Source of the DNA: DASSBQ01 sp040981125
GTDB taxonomy: Bacteria; Nitrospirota; Nitrospiria; Nitrospirales; Nitrospiraceae
DNA: 64,000 bases
Assembly (NCBI GenBank): GCA_040981125.1
Contig: JANRMQ010000008.1
Location: forward strand, 62,001 to 126,000
Direction of reading: 5' to 3'
Shown here: in pieces, positions 42,706-50,756 of the stretch
Position numbering within the stretch: position 1 is the first letter of the stretch
Layout: each line of letters starts with the position of its first letter
Notes under the pieces: generated by a model
Told to the model about the DNA's origin: nothing
The model's input: the letters and a program-made list of their open reading frames with translations, nothing else
The model's database searches: none
Made by a program: the position numbers and the translations under genes

Positions 42706-44646
42706 TCAGCTCCCCTGCTCATCGCCGTGGACCGCTCCGCCGGTAAAGGCGGACCACCGGTCGCTGGTGACGGGAGACTTGCCCAGCAATTCCTTGACAC
42801 TGTCATAGATGCCTTCGGCCGTCAGCCCATATCGTTCTCTCAACAGGTCCTGCGGGCCCTGTTCAATATACCAATCCGGCAGACCCAGGATCTTCGTGCG
42901 AAGGTGCGTAATCCCTTCCTCGGAAATCGCTTCCAGCACAGCCGATCCGAAGCCGCCCATCTTGGCTCCCTCTTCGACCGTCACCAGATACCGGACCCGC
43001 TTCGCGACTTCAACGATCAGTTCTCGATCCAACGGCTTCACGAACCGCGCATTGATCACGGCCGTCGAAATGCCTTCCTCTTCCAGCCGCTCCGCCGCCT
43101 TGTACGCCGGCCATGTGGTGACGCCGATCGATACAATCGCCACATCACTGCCGTCCCGCAACAACTCGCCTTTTCCAACCGGCACGGCCGTCGGCTGCTC
43201 GTCCATCTGAACTCCGAGACTGACGCCGCGAGGATAGCGGACCGACGCCGGCCCATCATAACTGAACGCCGTCTTTATCAAGTGCTGCAGTTCGTTTTCG
43301 TCCTTGGGCGCCATCACGACCATATTGGGGACATGCCGAAGGAAGGCGTAATCGAATGCGCCATGATGCGTCGTTCCATCCTCGGCCACCAATCCCCCCC
43401 GATCGATACAGAAGGTCACCGGAAGGTTTTGCGTCGCGACATCGTGAACGATCTGGTCGTAGGAACGCTGCAGGAAGGTCGAGTACAGAGCGCACACGGG
43501 TCGCATCCCCTGCGCGGCCAATCCCGCCGCGAACGTCACGGCATGTTGTTCGGCGATGCCGACATCATAGATACGGTCGGGAAACGCCTTCTCGAATGCG
43601 TTCAGTCCCGTTCCTTCGCACATGGCGGCGGTAATGGCCACAATGCGCTTGTCCTGCTTTGCGAGCTTCACAAGCGTATCGACCGCGAGGGCGGTATAGG
43701 TCGGACGAGGCGATTTCTTAGCCGGCACTCCGGTTTCGCGGATGAACGAAGGGCACGCATGGAACCAGACCGGGTTGGCGATCGCCGGCTCATAGCCCAG
43801 GCCTTTTTTCGTGATCACATGCAACAGGACCGGCCCCTTCATCTTGACCACGTTTTCCAACGTAGACAGCAAGTGCTCAAAATTATGACCGTCGATCGGG
43901 CCGACATACTGGAAACCCAATTCCTCGAAAAGCAGCCCGGGCAGAATCGCTCCTTTGGCCAATTCTTCAGCGCGCCGGGCGATCTTTTCCATTTCAAACC
44001 CGATGTGTGGAATCTTTCGCAGCAGTTGCCCGGTTTCCTCGCGGACGCGGGCGTAGAACTCGCCCGTGAAGGTTCGATTCAGATAGGCCGATATTGCGCC
44101 CACGTTCTTGGAAATGGACATTTGGTTGTCGTTTAAGATCACCGTAAAATCTTTATTGGCCCCGCCGGCATGGTGGAGTCCTTCCAAGGTCATACCGGCC
44201 GTCATCGCTCCATCGCCGACGACGCACAACACCTTGTACTTCTCCTTCATCTGCTCCCGCGCCGCGACCATCCCAAAAGCCGCCGACACACCAGTCCCGG
44301 CATGTCCTGCATTGAACGTATCGAAGACGCTCTCTTCGCGCTTGCAGAACCCGCTCAGTCCGCCATACTGGCGCAACGTATGGAATTGTTCCCGCCGCCC
44401 GGTGAGGAGCTTATGCGTATAGGCTTGATTGCTCGTATCCCAGACGATCTTGTCTTTCGGAGTGTCCAGAAGGTAATGCAGCGCCACCGTCAACTCGACC
44501 ACGCCGAGATTCGAAGCCAGATGGCCGCCCACGTTAGAGACCACAGAGATGATTTGTTCGCGGATCTCTTGACAGAGCGCCGGAAATTGTTCCGGCGAGA
44601 GCCGCTTTAAATCAGCGGGGCCGTGTATGGTCTTCAACAGTGACAT
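42706..44646 (-). CDS. dxs: DXS, 1-deoxy-D-xylulose-5-phosphate synthase
   Basis: First enzyme of the methylerythritol phosphate pathway, condensing pyruvate and glyceraldehyde 3-phosphate on thiamine diphosphate. The 646 residues show the GDGAMTAGMTLEGLHHAG cofactor motif near 150, PVTFCIDRGGLVAEDGTTHHG in the middle domain, and the C-terminal transketolase domain. An AAGGAG lies 7 nt before the ATG. The upstream 236-nt gap to the DUF3187-type gene contains a TTGACA hexamer at 44762-44767 on the minus strand, a possible -35 box. It supplies isoprenoids for hopanoids and quinones. Confidence 0.97.
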   Translation of the reverse strand: MSLLKTIHGPADLKRLSPEQFPALCQEIREQIISVVSNVGGHLASNLGVVELTVALHYLLDTPKDKIVWDTSNQAYTHKLLTGRREQFHTLRQYGGLSGFCKREESVFDTFNAGHAGTGVSAAFGMVAAREQMKEKYKVLCVVGDGAMTAGMTLEGLHHAGGANKDFTVILNDNQMSISKNVGAISAYLNRTFTGEFYARVREETGQLLRKIPHIGFEMEKIARRAEELAKGAILPGLLFEELGFQYVGPIDGHNFEHLLSTLENVVKMKGPVLLHVITKKGLGYEPAIANPVWFHACPSFIRETGVPAKKSPRPTYTALAVDTLVKLAKQDKRIVAITAAMCEGTGLNAFEKAFPDRIYDVGIAEQHAVTFAAGLAAQGMRPVCALYSTFLQRSYDQIVHDVATQNLPVTFCIDRGGLVAEDGTTHHGAFDYAFLRHVPNMVVMAPKDENELQHLIKTAFSYDGPASVRYPRGVSLGVQMDEQPTAVPVGKGELLRDGSDVAIVSIGVTTWPAYKAAERLEEEGISTAVINARFVKPLDRELIVEVAKRVRYLVTVEEGAKMGGFGSAVLEAISEEGITHLRTKILGLPDWYIEQGPQDLLRERYGLTAEGIYDSVKELLGKSPVTSDRWSAFTGGAVHGDEQGS

Positions 44647-44882
44647 TGCGATCTCCTTGGTGAATAAACCAGAGCGTACGAGATGTGGTAGCTTTGCGGG
44701 CTCGGCGAAGCAGCGATAGAAGTTCGTCCAACCCGCACAGTTTCACATAGACATATGGCCATGTCAAGTATTCCGGTGCCTTCACAGGAGGTTCGGGGCA
44801 TCGCGCGTCCTAGTGGCTTCACGTACGGGCATGAGCTTCGGTGACTGCTCCCTCGTGATTCGACATCCGTTCTCCGCCCGGA

Positions 44883-45905
44883 TCACGATCCGAATCGCAC
44901 CGTCAGCAGCGTCGCGGCCGTAAAATCGGCCGCGCTGCCCCTGATAAAGTCGAGATTTTCAATCCCATACAGTTGCCATACCAAATTCCGCGTAAACCGG
45001 TAGCTAAAGCCGAACGCGGCCTCGGTGACTCCCTTATTGAGCACCTGCGTCCCGGTCCCGTGGTACGGAGACGAGTAATAATCGAATTGAGCCGTGAACG
45101 AGAGCGAATCGGACCAGAGGTATTCCACAGCCGCAATACCGCTGACCACCGGATGGAGCGGCAAGCCCGCGATGCGGCCGGTCGGAAACACCCCACTGAT
45201 ATTTCCATACAAGATGAATCGCGATCCCACGGTCTTCTCCACAGCCAAGCCGATCCCGGCGTCCGGATGCCCGCTTCCGAATACTTGGGCGGCATTTCCG
45301 GTGGGCGCTTTCACCCCGATCCGCAGGGACAGGGCCGGCACGGTCCGGCTTTCCCGCAGCACTTGATACTTGCCGTAGAAAGAGATATCGCCCAGGCCGA
45401 CCTGCCCGTCGCCCCCCGCGAATAACGTCCGATCTCCGGTCCTCACATCAAACACATAGCCAAAATTCTTCATGGCTGTCCTGGCGGGAGCCTCCCCGGA
45501 TGTAGCCCTTTCCACTCCGATGATCGCCCCCTCCATAAAGCCTCCCCAGCGGTAAATCACCGGGATCTCGACCGCCGCCTCGAATCGGTCGGTGATGCCG
45601 TACCGAAGAAACGCTCCCGTCCGCAGCGTTTCGAACTTCATCCTGGCCACGGCTTGATTGGTTTCGTCCCGCGCGATATTGGCTGTTTCCGCCAGCTCCA
45701 GCCGGAAATCGAACTCGCCTTTCTTGATGACCTCGGCTCGTTCCCCCGGCATAGCCATCACCAACAGATTGAGCGCTTGAAAATTCCGCACAGGAAAGGG
45801 CCCCACGCCGTCGGCGTCTGCCGCCGGCGGCAGGCAGAGCGAGAGCACGCCGAAAAAGCCGGCCGACAACGCCAGGCTCCAACCATGCGATCCACGGGCG
45901 CGCAC
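44883..45905 (-). CDS. DUF3187-type outer-membrane beta-barrel protein
   Basis: A 340-residue exported protein: signal peptide (LALSAGFFGVLSLCLPPAADA), then the family-typical start GPFPVRNFQALNLLVMAMPGERA and a beta-rich remainder, with segments such as SLRIGVKAPTGNAAQVFGSGHPDAGIGLAVE and FGFSYRFTRNLVWQLYGIENLDF. DUF3187 proteins are of unknown function. It is 19 nt downstream of the Omp85-type gene and at the end of the hopanoid/Mla operon, which suggests an envelope-lipid role. Confidence 0.82.
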   Translation of the reverse strand: MRARGSHGWSLALSAGFFGVLSLCLPPAADADGVGPFPVRNFQALNLLVMAMPGERAEVIKKGEFDFRLELAETANIARDETNQAVARMKFETLRTGAFLRYGITDRFEAAVEIPVIYRWGGFMEGAIIGVERATSGEAPARTAMKNFGYVFDVRTGDRTLFAGGDGQVGLGDISFYGKYQVLRESRTVPALSLRIGVKAPTGNAAQVFGSGHPDAGIGLAVEKTVGSRFILYGNISGVFPTGRIAGLPLHPVVSGIAAVEYLWSDSLSFTAQFDYYSSPYHGTGTQVLNKGVTEAAFGFSYRFTRNLVWQLYGIENLDFIRGSAADFTAATLLTVRFGS

Positions 45906-45924
45906 GGCTGGTCACAGAAGAACG

Positions 45925-47169
45925 CTAATAGGGGAAATCGAGGCCGGCGAAAATTGCTCCGCCTTCACGACTGTAGCCATAATCCACTCTACCGACGACA
46001 TTCGGCCGCACAATTCCACGAAATCCTATGCCGGGCGTCATGCGATAGTCCTTGAAGCTAAGGTCGGTATAGGAATTAAAGACCTGGCCGGTGTCCAGAA
46101 ACGTCGCGATCTCAAAATCAGCCGTAACTCCCGCGATTTTCGTGCGCAACATATGAATGCGTTCCTCGACGCTGAACGCAATCAGATGCTTGTCGATATA
46201 CCGGTCCTGGCCGAAACCACGAAGATTGTTTTGCCCTCCCAGCGACGACTGCTCATAAAAGGGCACATCGGTCCCGATCGTCGCCTGAAGATTGCCGCGA
46301 ACGACCAAAATGGCGCGCTTGGACTCGCTCGGGAAGAGCTTTTTCACCTCGATCTCATAACGTGAATAGACCGGATGATCACTGTTCCGGACATTCTGAT
46401 TGATTTCGGCGTAGGCGGTGACCGCCATTCCTTCGGTCGGCGTGACCAGGCTGTTCCGCGTATCGTAATAGAACGTCGCCCGGTGTCCGATGATCATCGC
46501 TTCACCCTGCACTCCGGGAACATCGGGAAAGACTTCCTTGGTGAACGGCAGATCCGTTGCGCCCCGTTCAAGCCGGACCTGGCGGAACCGCTGTCCCACC
46601 GAGATTTGCGTCACCTCGTTGACATGCACGCCGAATCGCCAATCCGCCCGGATTTCCCGCGCCGTGTAGTTCGTTTCATTTTGCTCGAGTGTTCGCTCCC
46701 CGAGGCCGAAAAACCGCGAGGTCGCATTCTTAAAAAACTGCGCGCCGAGGTTCAAGGAATACCGGCCGTTGCTGAACGCGGGATCCATATAACTGAACAC
46801 CAATTTCCGTTCGATTCGCTCCGTGAGTGAGGCAACCACCCGCAACTGGCGGTTGCCCGGCTCGTAATGGAACCAGTTCAACGCTCCGCGCGTCCCGACG
46901 ATCGAATTTTGGATCAGCATCGGGGCGAAGAGGTTTTTAAGTTCTCCTTCCTGATCGCTGTGCAGGATAGGCACGATGAGGCCGACATCACTCCCGTCGT
47001 TCCGGGTGCTCGAAACCGACGGGATGGGGAAATATTGCGTATCGGCCGAGGCATCCCAGGGCGCGCACAGCGAGATGCCCCATACGCATGCCGCCAGCAC
47101 ACGGAAAACAAACACGTGTCTATGCTGCATGGCGCCTACGCGCCGATCACGACGGCCCACAACGATCAA
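45925..47169 (-). CDS. Omp85-type surface antigen (D15) barrel without POTRA domains
   Basis: A 414-residue exported barrel: signal peptide (about 20-42), then strands with the Omp85 hallmark loop LGGQNNLRGFGQDRY (the RGF of the L6 motif) and a C-terminal strand ending FAGLDFPY. BamA proteins have five POTRA domains before the barrel; here the barrel begins almost at once, so this is a POTRA-less, non-BamA member. The start at 47169 overlaps the MlaC gene stop (ATGA); Met14 is an alternative. Its place right after mlaC suggests that it serves as the outer-membrane partner for lipid transport. That is inference. Confidence 0.85.
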   Translation of the reverse strand: MIVVGRRDRRVGAMQHRHVFVFRVLAACVWGISLCAPWDASADTQYFPIPSVSSTRNDGSDVGLIVPILHSDQEGELKNLFAPMLIQNSIVGTRGALNWFHYEPGNRQLRVVASLTERIERKLVFSYMDPAFSNGRYSLNLGAQFFKNATSRFFGLGERTLEQNETNYTAREIRADWRFGVHVNEVTQISVGQRFRQVRLERGATDLPFTKEVFPDVPGVQGEAMIIGHRATFYYDTRNSLVTPTEGMAVTAYAEINQNVRNSDHPVYSRYEIEVKKLFPSESKRAILVVRGNLQATIGTDVPFYEQSSLGGQNNLRGFGQDRYIDKHLIAFSVEERIHMLRTKIAGVTADFEIATFLDTGQVFNSYTDLSFKDYRMTPGIGFRGIVRPNVVGRVDYGYSREGGAIFAGLDFPY

Positions 47170-47828
47170 GGAGATTTGATTTTGTCGGACTTCTTGCGAA
47201 GCTGCTCGACCAACTCGGGATAGGACGAATTACGAAGGATTTTTGAAAATTGCCCCCGATAGTTACTGACCAGGCTGACGCCGTCCACCACCACGTCATA
47301 GACGCGCCAGTCACTATTCTTATTCATCAGCCGATAATCCATCGGGATTTCCGTCTTACCGGACAGGATCTTCGTGCGCACTTCGGCATAGTCCTTCTCC
47401 GTCCGCTCGTTTAAGTACTGCACCCCTTCACCGGAATAGGATTCCACCCGGTCGGCATAGGTGTTGGTCAGCAACGTGCGAAACAGATCCACAAACTCGT
47501 GCTTGTCCTTATCGGCCAACTGGTTCCAGGGCGCGCCCAAAGAACGGCGGGACATTTCCTGATAGTCGAATCGCGCTCCGACGGTTTGCTCCAGAAGCTT
47601 GCGGCGTTCCTCGGCGCGCGAGGGCTGCTTGAGATTCTTGTCGCCGAGGATGCGCAATACTTCATCGATCGTGGTTCGCACCGCATCCGTAGCGGTCGCC
47701 GCGGACACATCCGCCGGGGTTAGGCCGGGCAGCAGGAAAAATGCGAGAACCAGCCGCACCGCAAGGCGGCGAAGCAATCGTATTGCCGTTGTCGATCTTG
47801 CCTGATTAGCCCCGACCATCCCGTGCAT
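47166..47828 (-). CDS. mlaC: MlaC/HpnM-like periplasmic lipid-binding protein
   Basis: A 220-residue Ttg2/MlaC-family protein: signal peptide (LVLAFFLLPGLTPADVSA), then the family pattern with KLLEQTVGARFDYQEMSRRSLG, FVDLFRTLLTNTYADRVESY, YRLMNKNSDWRVYDVVVDGVSLVSNYRGQF. MlaC carries phospholipid between inner and outer membrane; the hopanoid-cluster version is called HpnM. It is the fourth protein of a complete mlaEFDC set here and is coupled to the Omp85-type gene. Confidence 0.92.
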   Translation of the reverse strand: MHGMVGANQARSTTAIRLLRRLAVRLVLAFFLLPGLTPADVSAATATDAVRTTIDEVLRILGDKNLKQPSRAEERRKLLEQTVGARFDYQEMSRRSLGAPWNQLADKDKHEFVDLFRTLLTNTYADRVESYSGEGVQYLNERTEKDYAEVRTKILSGKTEIPMDYRLMNKNSDWRVYDVVVDGVSLVSNYRGQFSKILRNSSYPELVEQLRKKSDKIKSP

Positions 47829-47845
47829 CCCCGCCTCCGCTTATC

Positions 47846-48289
47846 CTAATTCACCTTCCCGTGCACATACTGGCTGACCAGTTCCTCTAGATCAAGTCCT
47901 GATTCCGTGTCGCGGATTTTTTCGCCCTCTTTGAGCGGATCGCCGCCGCCGCCGATCGAAAGCGCCACGTATTTATCGCCGATGATCCCGCGCGTTTTGA
48001 TGGAGGCGATGGAATCGGTGAACAGCTTCACGCCTTGCTGGATCGCAAGATTGACGATCGCGTGGTCGCCGCGCAACGTGATGCCCTTGACGCGGCCGAC
48101 CTCCACTCCGGCGATCTCCACCGACGCGCCGGATTTCAGTCCGGACGCGGAGGTGAATTCCGCCTCGACGACATAGTTGTCTCCGCCGATGACTTCCAGT
48201 TTGCCCAATTTGATGGATAGATAGGCGAGGCAGGCGAGACCGACCAACACGAAGACTCCCACCACCAGCTCCAGCTTTGCCCGTTCCAT
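47846..48289 (-). CDS. mlaD: MlaD, MCE-domain substrate-binding subunit
   Basis: A 147-residue protein with an N-terminal membrane anchor (VVGVFVLVGLACLAYLSI) and one MCE domain (YVVEAEFTSASGLKSGASVEIAGVEVGRVKGITL). It forms the periplasmic hexameric ring that guides lipid between the MlaFE transporter and MlaC. It lies 2 nt downstream of mlaF. It is shorter than E. coli MlaD (183 residues), lacking most of the C-terminal helix extension. Confidence 0.95.
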   Translation of the reverse strand: MERAKLELVVGVFVLVGLACLAYLSIKLGKLEVIGGDNYVVEAEFTSASGLKSGASVEIAGVEVGRVKGITLRGDHAIVNLAIQQGVKLFTDSIASIKTRGIIGDKYVALSIGGGGDPLKEGEKIRDTESGLDLEELVSQYVHGKVN

Positions 48290-48291
48290 GC

Positions 48292-49062
48292 TCAGCTCCT
48301 CTCCCGAGTTTTTGCCATCACGCCGTCCAGGCTGATCGTTCCCCCGGCCGTGATGAATTCCTGGATCTCTTCATCCGTCGTGCGGACGAATTCGGCGGCG
48401 GGGGCCATGGTCACGATCTTGCCGTTCAGCAACATGGCGACCCAGTCGGAAATCGCGAAGACCTCCGGGATTTCATGGCTGACCATCACGGCGGTAAATC
48501 CGAACTTCTTCTGCGTCGCGACGATCAGGTCGTGGATGGACTTGGCCAACAGCGGATCCAGCCCGGTCGTCGGCTCGTCGAACAGGACGATTTCCGGATC
48601 CATGACCAAGGCACGCGCCAGTCCGGCGCGCTTCTTCATACCGCCGCTTAACTCGGCGGGAAATTTATGGCCCATTCCGGCCAATCCGACCTGCTCCAGC
48701 TTTTCCTCAACCCGCCTGGTCACCTCGCCGCCCTTCAGGTGCAGTTTCTCGCGCAAGGGAAAGGCGACGTTCTCAAAGACGGTAAAGGAATCGAACAGCG
48801 CGGCGCTCTGAAACAGCATCGCGAATCGCTTCCGCACTTCGTTGAGGGCCGGCCCCTTGAGCCGCGCAATGTCGGTCCCGTCGATCCACACTTCGCCGCG
48901 GTCCGGATGCATCAGACCGATCATGTGTTTCAGCAGAACGCTTTTTCCGCTGCCGCTCTTGCCAATGACGGTGGTCAGCCGGCCCGCCGGAATAGTGAGA
49001 TCCAACCCCCGAAGCACCGGTTGGCCGCCGAGCGTCTTTTGAAGACCGACAAGCTTGATCAC
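48292..49062 (-). CDS. mlaF: MlaF, ABC transporter ATPase
   Basis: A 256-residue ATPase with Walker A (GKSGSGKS near 36), signature LSGGMKKRAGLARAL and Walker B IVLFDEPTTGLDP. The GGM (instead of GGQ) signature is usual for the MlaF subfamily. It powers lipid movement through MlaE. The downstream MlaD gene is 2 nt away and MlaE is 94 nt upstream. Confidence 0.95.
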   Translation of the reverse strand: MIKLVGLQKTLGGQPVLRGLDLTIPAGRLTTVIGKSGSGKSVLLKHMIGLMHPDRGEVWIDGTDIARLKGPALNEVRKRFAMLFQSAALFDSFTVFENVAFPLREKLHLKGGEVTRRVEEKLEQVGLAGMGHKFPAELSGGMKKRAGLARALVMDPEIVLFDEPTTGLDPLLAKSIHDLIVATQKKFGFTAVMVSHEIPEVFAISDWVAMLLNGKIVTMAPAAEFVRTTDEEIQEFITAGGTISLDGVMAKTRERS

Positions 49063-49156
49063 ATTCGCTCCGTGACCCGTGAGGCGTACCGTATTGGCGC
49101 GTGAGCGGACTTCTCGGCCATGGTCACGTTACGTTTCACGCCTCTTCTCTGACGGC

Positions 49157-49924
49157 CTACAGAAGGACCGACGTCAGGAAATAGTCCCACACCAGGACCA
49201 TGACCGACGATAGGACCACGGCTTCCGTCGTGGCCGTGCCCAGTCCTTCCGCGCTCTGCCTCGTATAGAAGCCCTTGTAGCAACAGATCCAACTGATGAG
49301 CAACCCGAAGCTCACGGATTTCCATATCCCGCCGTAGACGTCCTTCCACTCGACGGCCGACTCGATCGAGCTCCAATAGGCGCCCGCATTGCCGCCGAGC
49401 AGGTTGACGCCGACAAGATACCCTCCATAGATGCCCACGACATCGAACAGGGCCACCAGCAAGGGCACCCCGATCAAGCTGGCCACAAGTTTCGGCGCGA
49501 TCAGATACTGCAGCGGATTGATGGCCATGGTCTCCAGCGCGTCGATCTGCTCGGTAATGCGCATGATGCCGATTTCCGCCGTCATAGCCGATCCCGCCCG
49601 CGCCGTCACCATGAGCGCAGCCAGCACCGGCCCGAGTTCCCGGATGATGCTGAGAGCCACGGCCGAACCAAGCACCGCTTCGGAGCCGAATTTCCGTAAC
49701 GTGTAGTATCCCTGCAAACCGAGCACCATGCCGGTAAACACGGCGGTCAAGACGACGACAAATGTGGATTTATATCCGATGAAGTGCAGCTGTTTGATCA
49801 TTTGGTAGACTCGCACCGGAGGGCGCACGAGCCAGGCGAAGGACGACAGAAGGAAGAGCAACATCCGCCCCATCTCCTCGATGTAATGGAGCGTGACGCG
49901 GCCGATCTTTGCAATCCACGGCAC
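49157..49924 (-). CDS. mlaE: MlaE, ABC transporter permease
   Basis: A 255-residue permease of the MlaE/YrbE family, with about five membrane helices and the conserved core GLVLALQGYYTL-like region (VLGLQGYYTLRKFGSEAVLG), LAALMVTARAGSAMTAEIGIMRITEQIDAL and a Pro-Leu-containing helix (PLQYLIAPKL). It is 13 nt downstream of the hpnG-like gene, so lipid transport genes share an operon with hopanoid synthesis. Confidence 0.95.
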   Translation of the reverse strand: MPWIAKIGRVTLHYIEEMGRMLLFLLSSFAWLVRPPVRVYQMIKQLHFIGYKSTFVVVLTAVFTGMVLGLQGYYTLRKFGSEAVLGSAVALSIIRELGPVLAALMVTARAGSAMTAEIGIMRITEQIDALETMAINPLQYLIAPKLVASLIGVPLLVALFDVVGIYGGYLVGVNLLGGNAGAYWSSIESAVEWKDVYGGIWKSVSFGLLISWICCYKGFYTRQSAEGLGTATTEAVVLSSVMVLVWDYFLTSVLL

Positions 49925-49937
49925 AGTGGTGTCCTCT

Positions 49938-50756
49938 CTAGCGCCTTGCCGAGGCCGACGTGGACAACGCGCTTACGTAAGATTCATGGAACCGGCTGAG
50001 CTGCTTCGCGGCAATACGACTTTGAGCCCGCAGCCGGGACAACCCGGTCAAGCTCGACGGATGCGACAGACAAGCCATGGCGCCCGCGATCCATCCGCTG
50101 GGCCGCAGGAAGAGATTGAAATCGAGGGGCAGATCTTCATCCCTCCCGTCGGACACGGTTCGAATGGCGGCAAAGGGCAGGGCCGCCTCCCGCGCGACCG
50201 AGGCCAAGGCCGCGCTCTCCATGTCCAACGCGATCGCGGCGGTGGATCGAGCCAGGGCTCGCTTCCGTTCACCATGGCATACGACCTGTTCCACCGAGAG
50301 GTAGCGCCCCCGTGCGTGCTCGACACCGGCTTCCTGCGCAGCCTGAATCGCTTCCGCGGTCAACTCAGGATCACAAGAATACACCGGATCATATCCGGCG
50401 GCGGATTGACGGACGATGTCGGTTCCGATCAGGACATCACCGACGCGGGCGTCATTCAAGGCGCAGGCGAAGCCGGTAGAGATGATCGAGGAAAGCGGGC
50501 CGACCGTCAGGATCGCTCGGGCGGCTTCTTCGGCCTTTCGTGGTCCGATACCGGTTCGAACGACCCAACAGGAGATGTCACCGACAATGCCGGCCCAATA
50601 CTGAACCCCGTTCACCGACCGCATCTCATGGGAGGAGAACGCCTTAAGGACAGCGTTGCTCTCCCATCTGGTGGCGGCAAAGATTCCGATCGGTTTCACC
50701 GGTTCCCCCGGGAGGGGATGAAAGAATGGAATCCGCAACGGGACGCGAGCGATCAC
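49938..50756 (-). CDS. hpnG: HpnG-like hopanoid-associated nucleosidase/phosphorylase
   Basis: A 272-residue member of the purine nucleoside phosphorylase/MTAN superfamily (IGIFAATRWESNAV, GPLSSIISTGFACAL, ALDMESAALASVA). HpnG removes adenine from adenosyl-hopane to give ribosyl-hopane. The gene lies next to squalene-hopene cyclase and its start overlaps that gene's stop (ATGA), which supports the assignment; HpnH, which makes its substrate, is encoded at 7660-8673. The C-terminal 40 residues are variable. Confidence 0.88.
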   Translation of the reverse strand: MIARVPLRIPFFHPLPGEPVKPIGIFAATRWESNAVLKAFSSHEMRSVNGVQYWAGIVGDISCWVVRTGIGPRKAEEAARAILTVGPLSSIISTGFACALNDARVGDVLIGTDIVRQSAAGYDPVYSCDPELTAEAIQAAQEAGVEHARGRYLSVEQVVCHGERKRALARSTAAIALDMESAALASVAREAALPFAAIRTVSDGRDEDLPLDFNLFLRPSGWIAGAMACLSHPSSLTGLSRLRAQSRIAAKQLSRFHESYVSALSTSASARR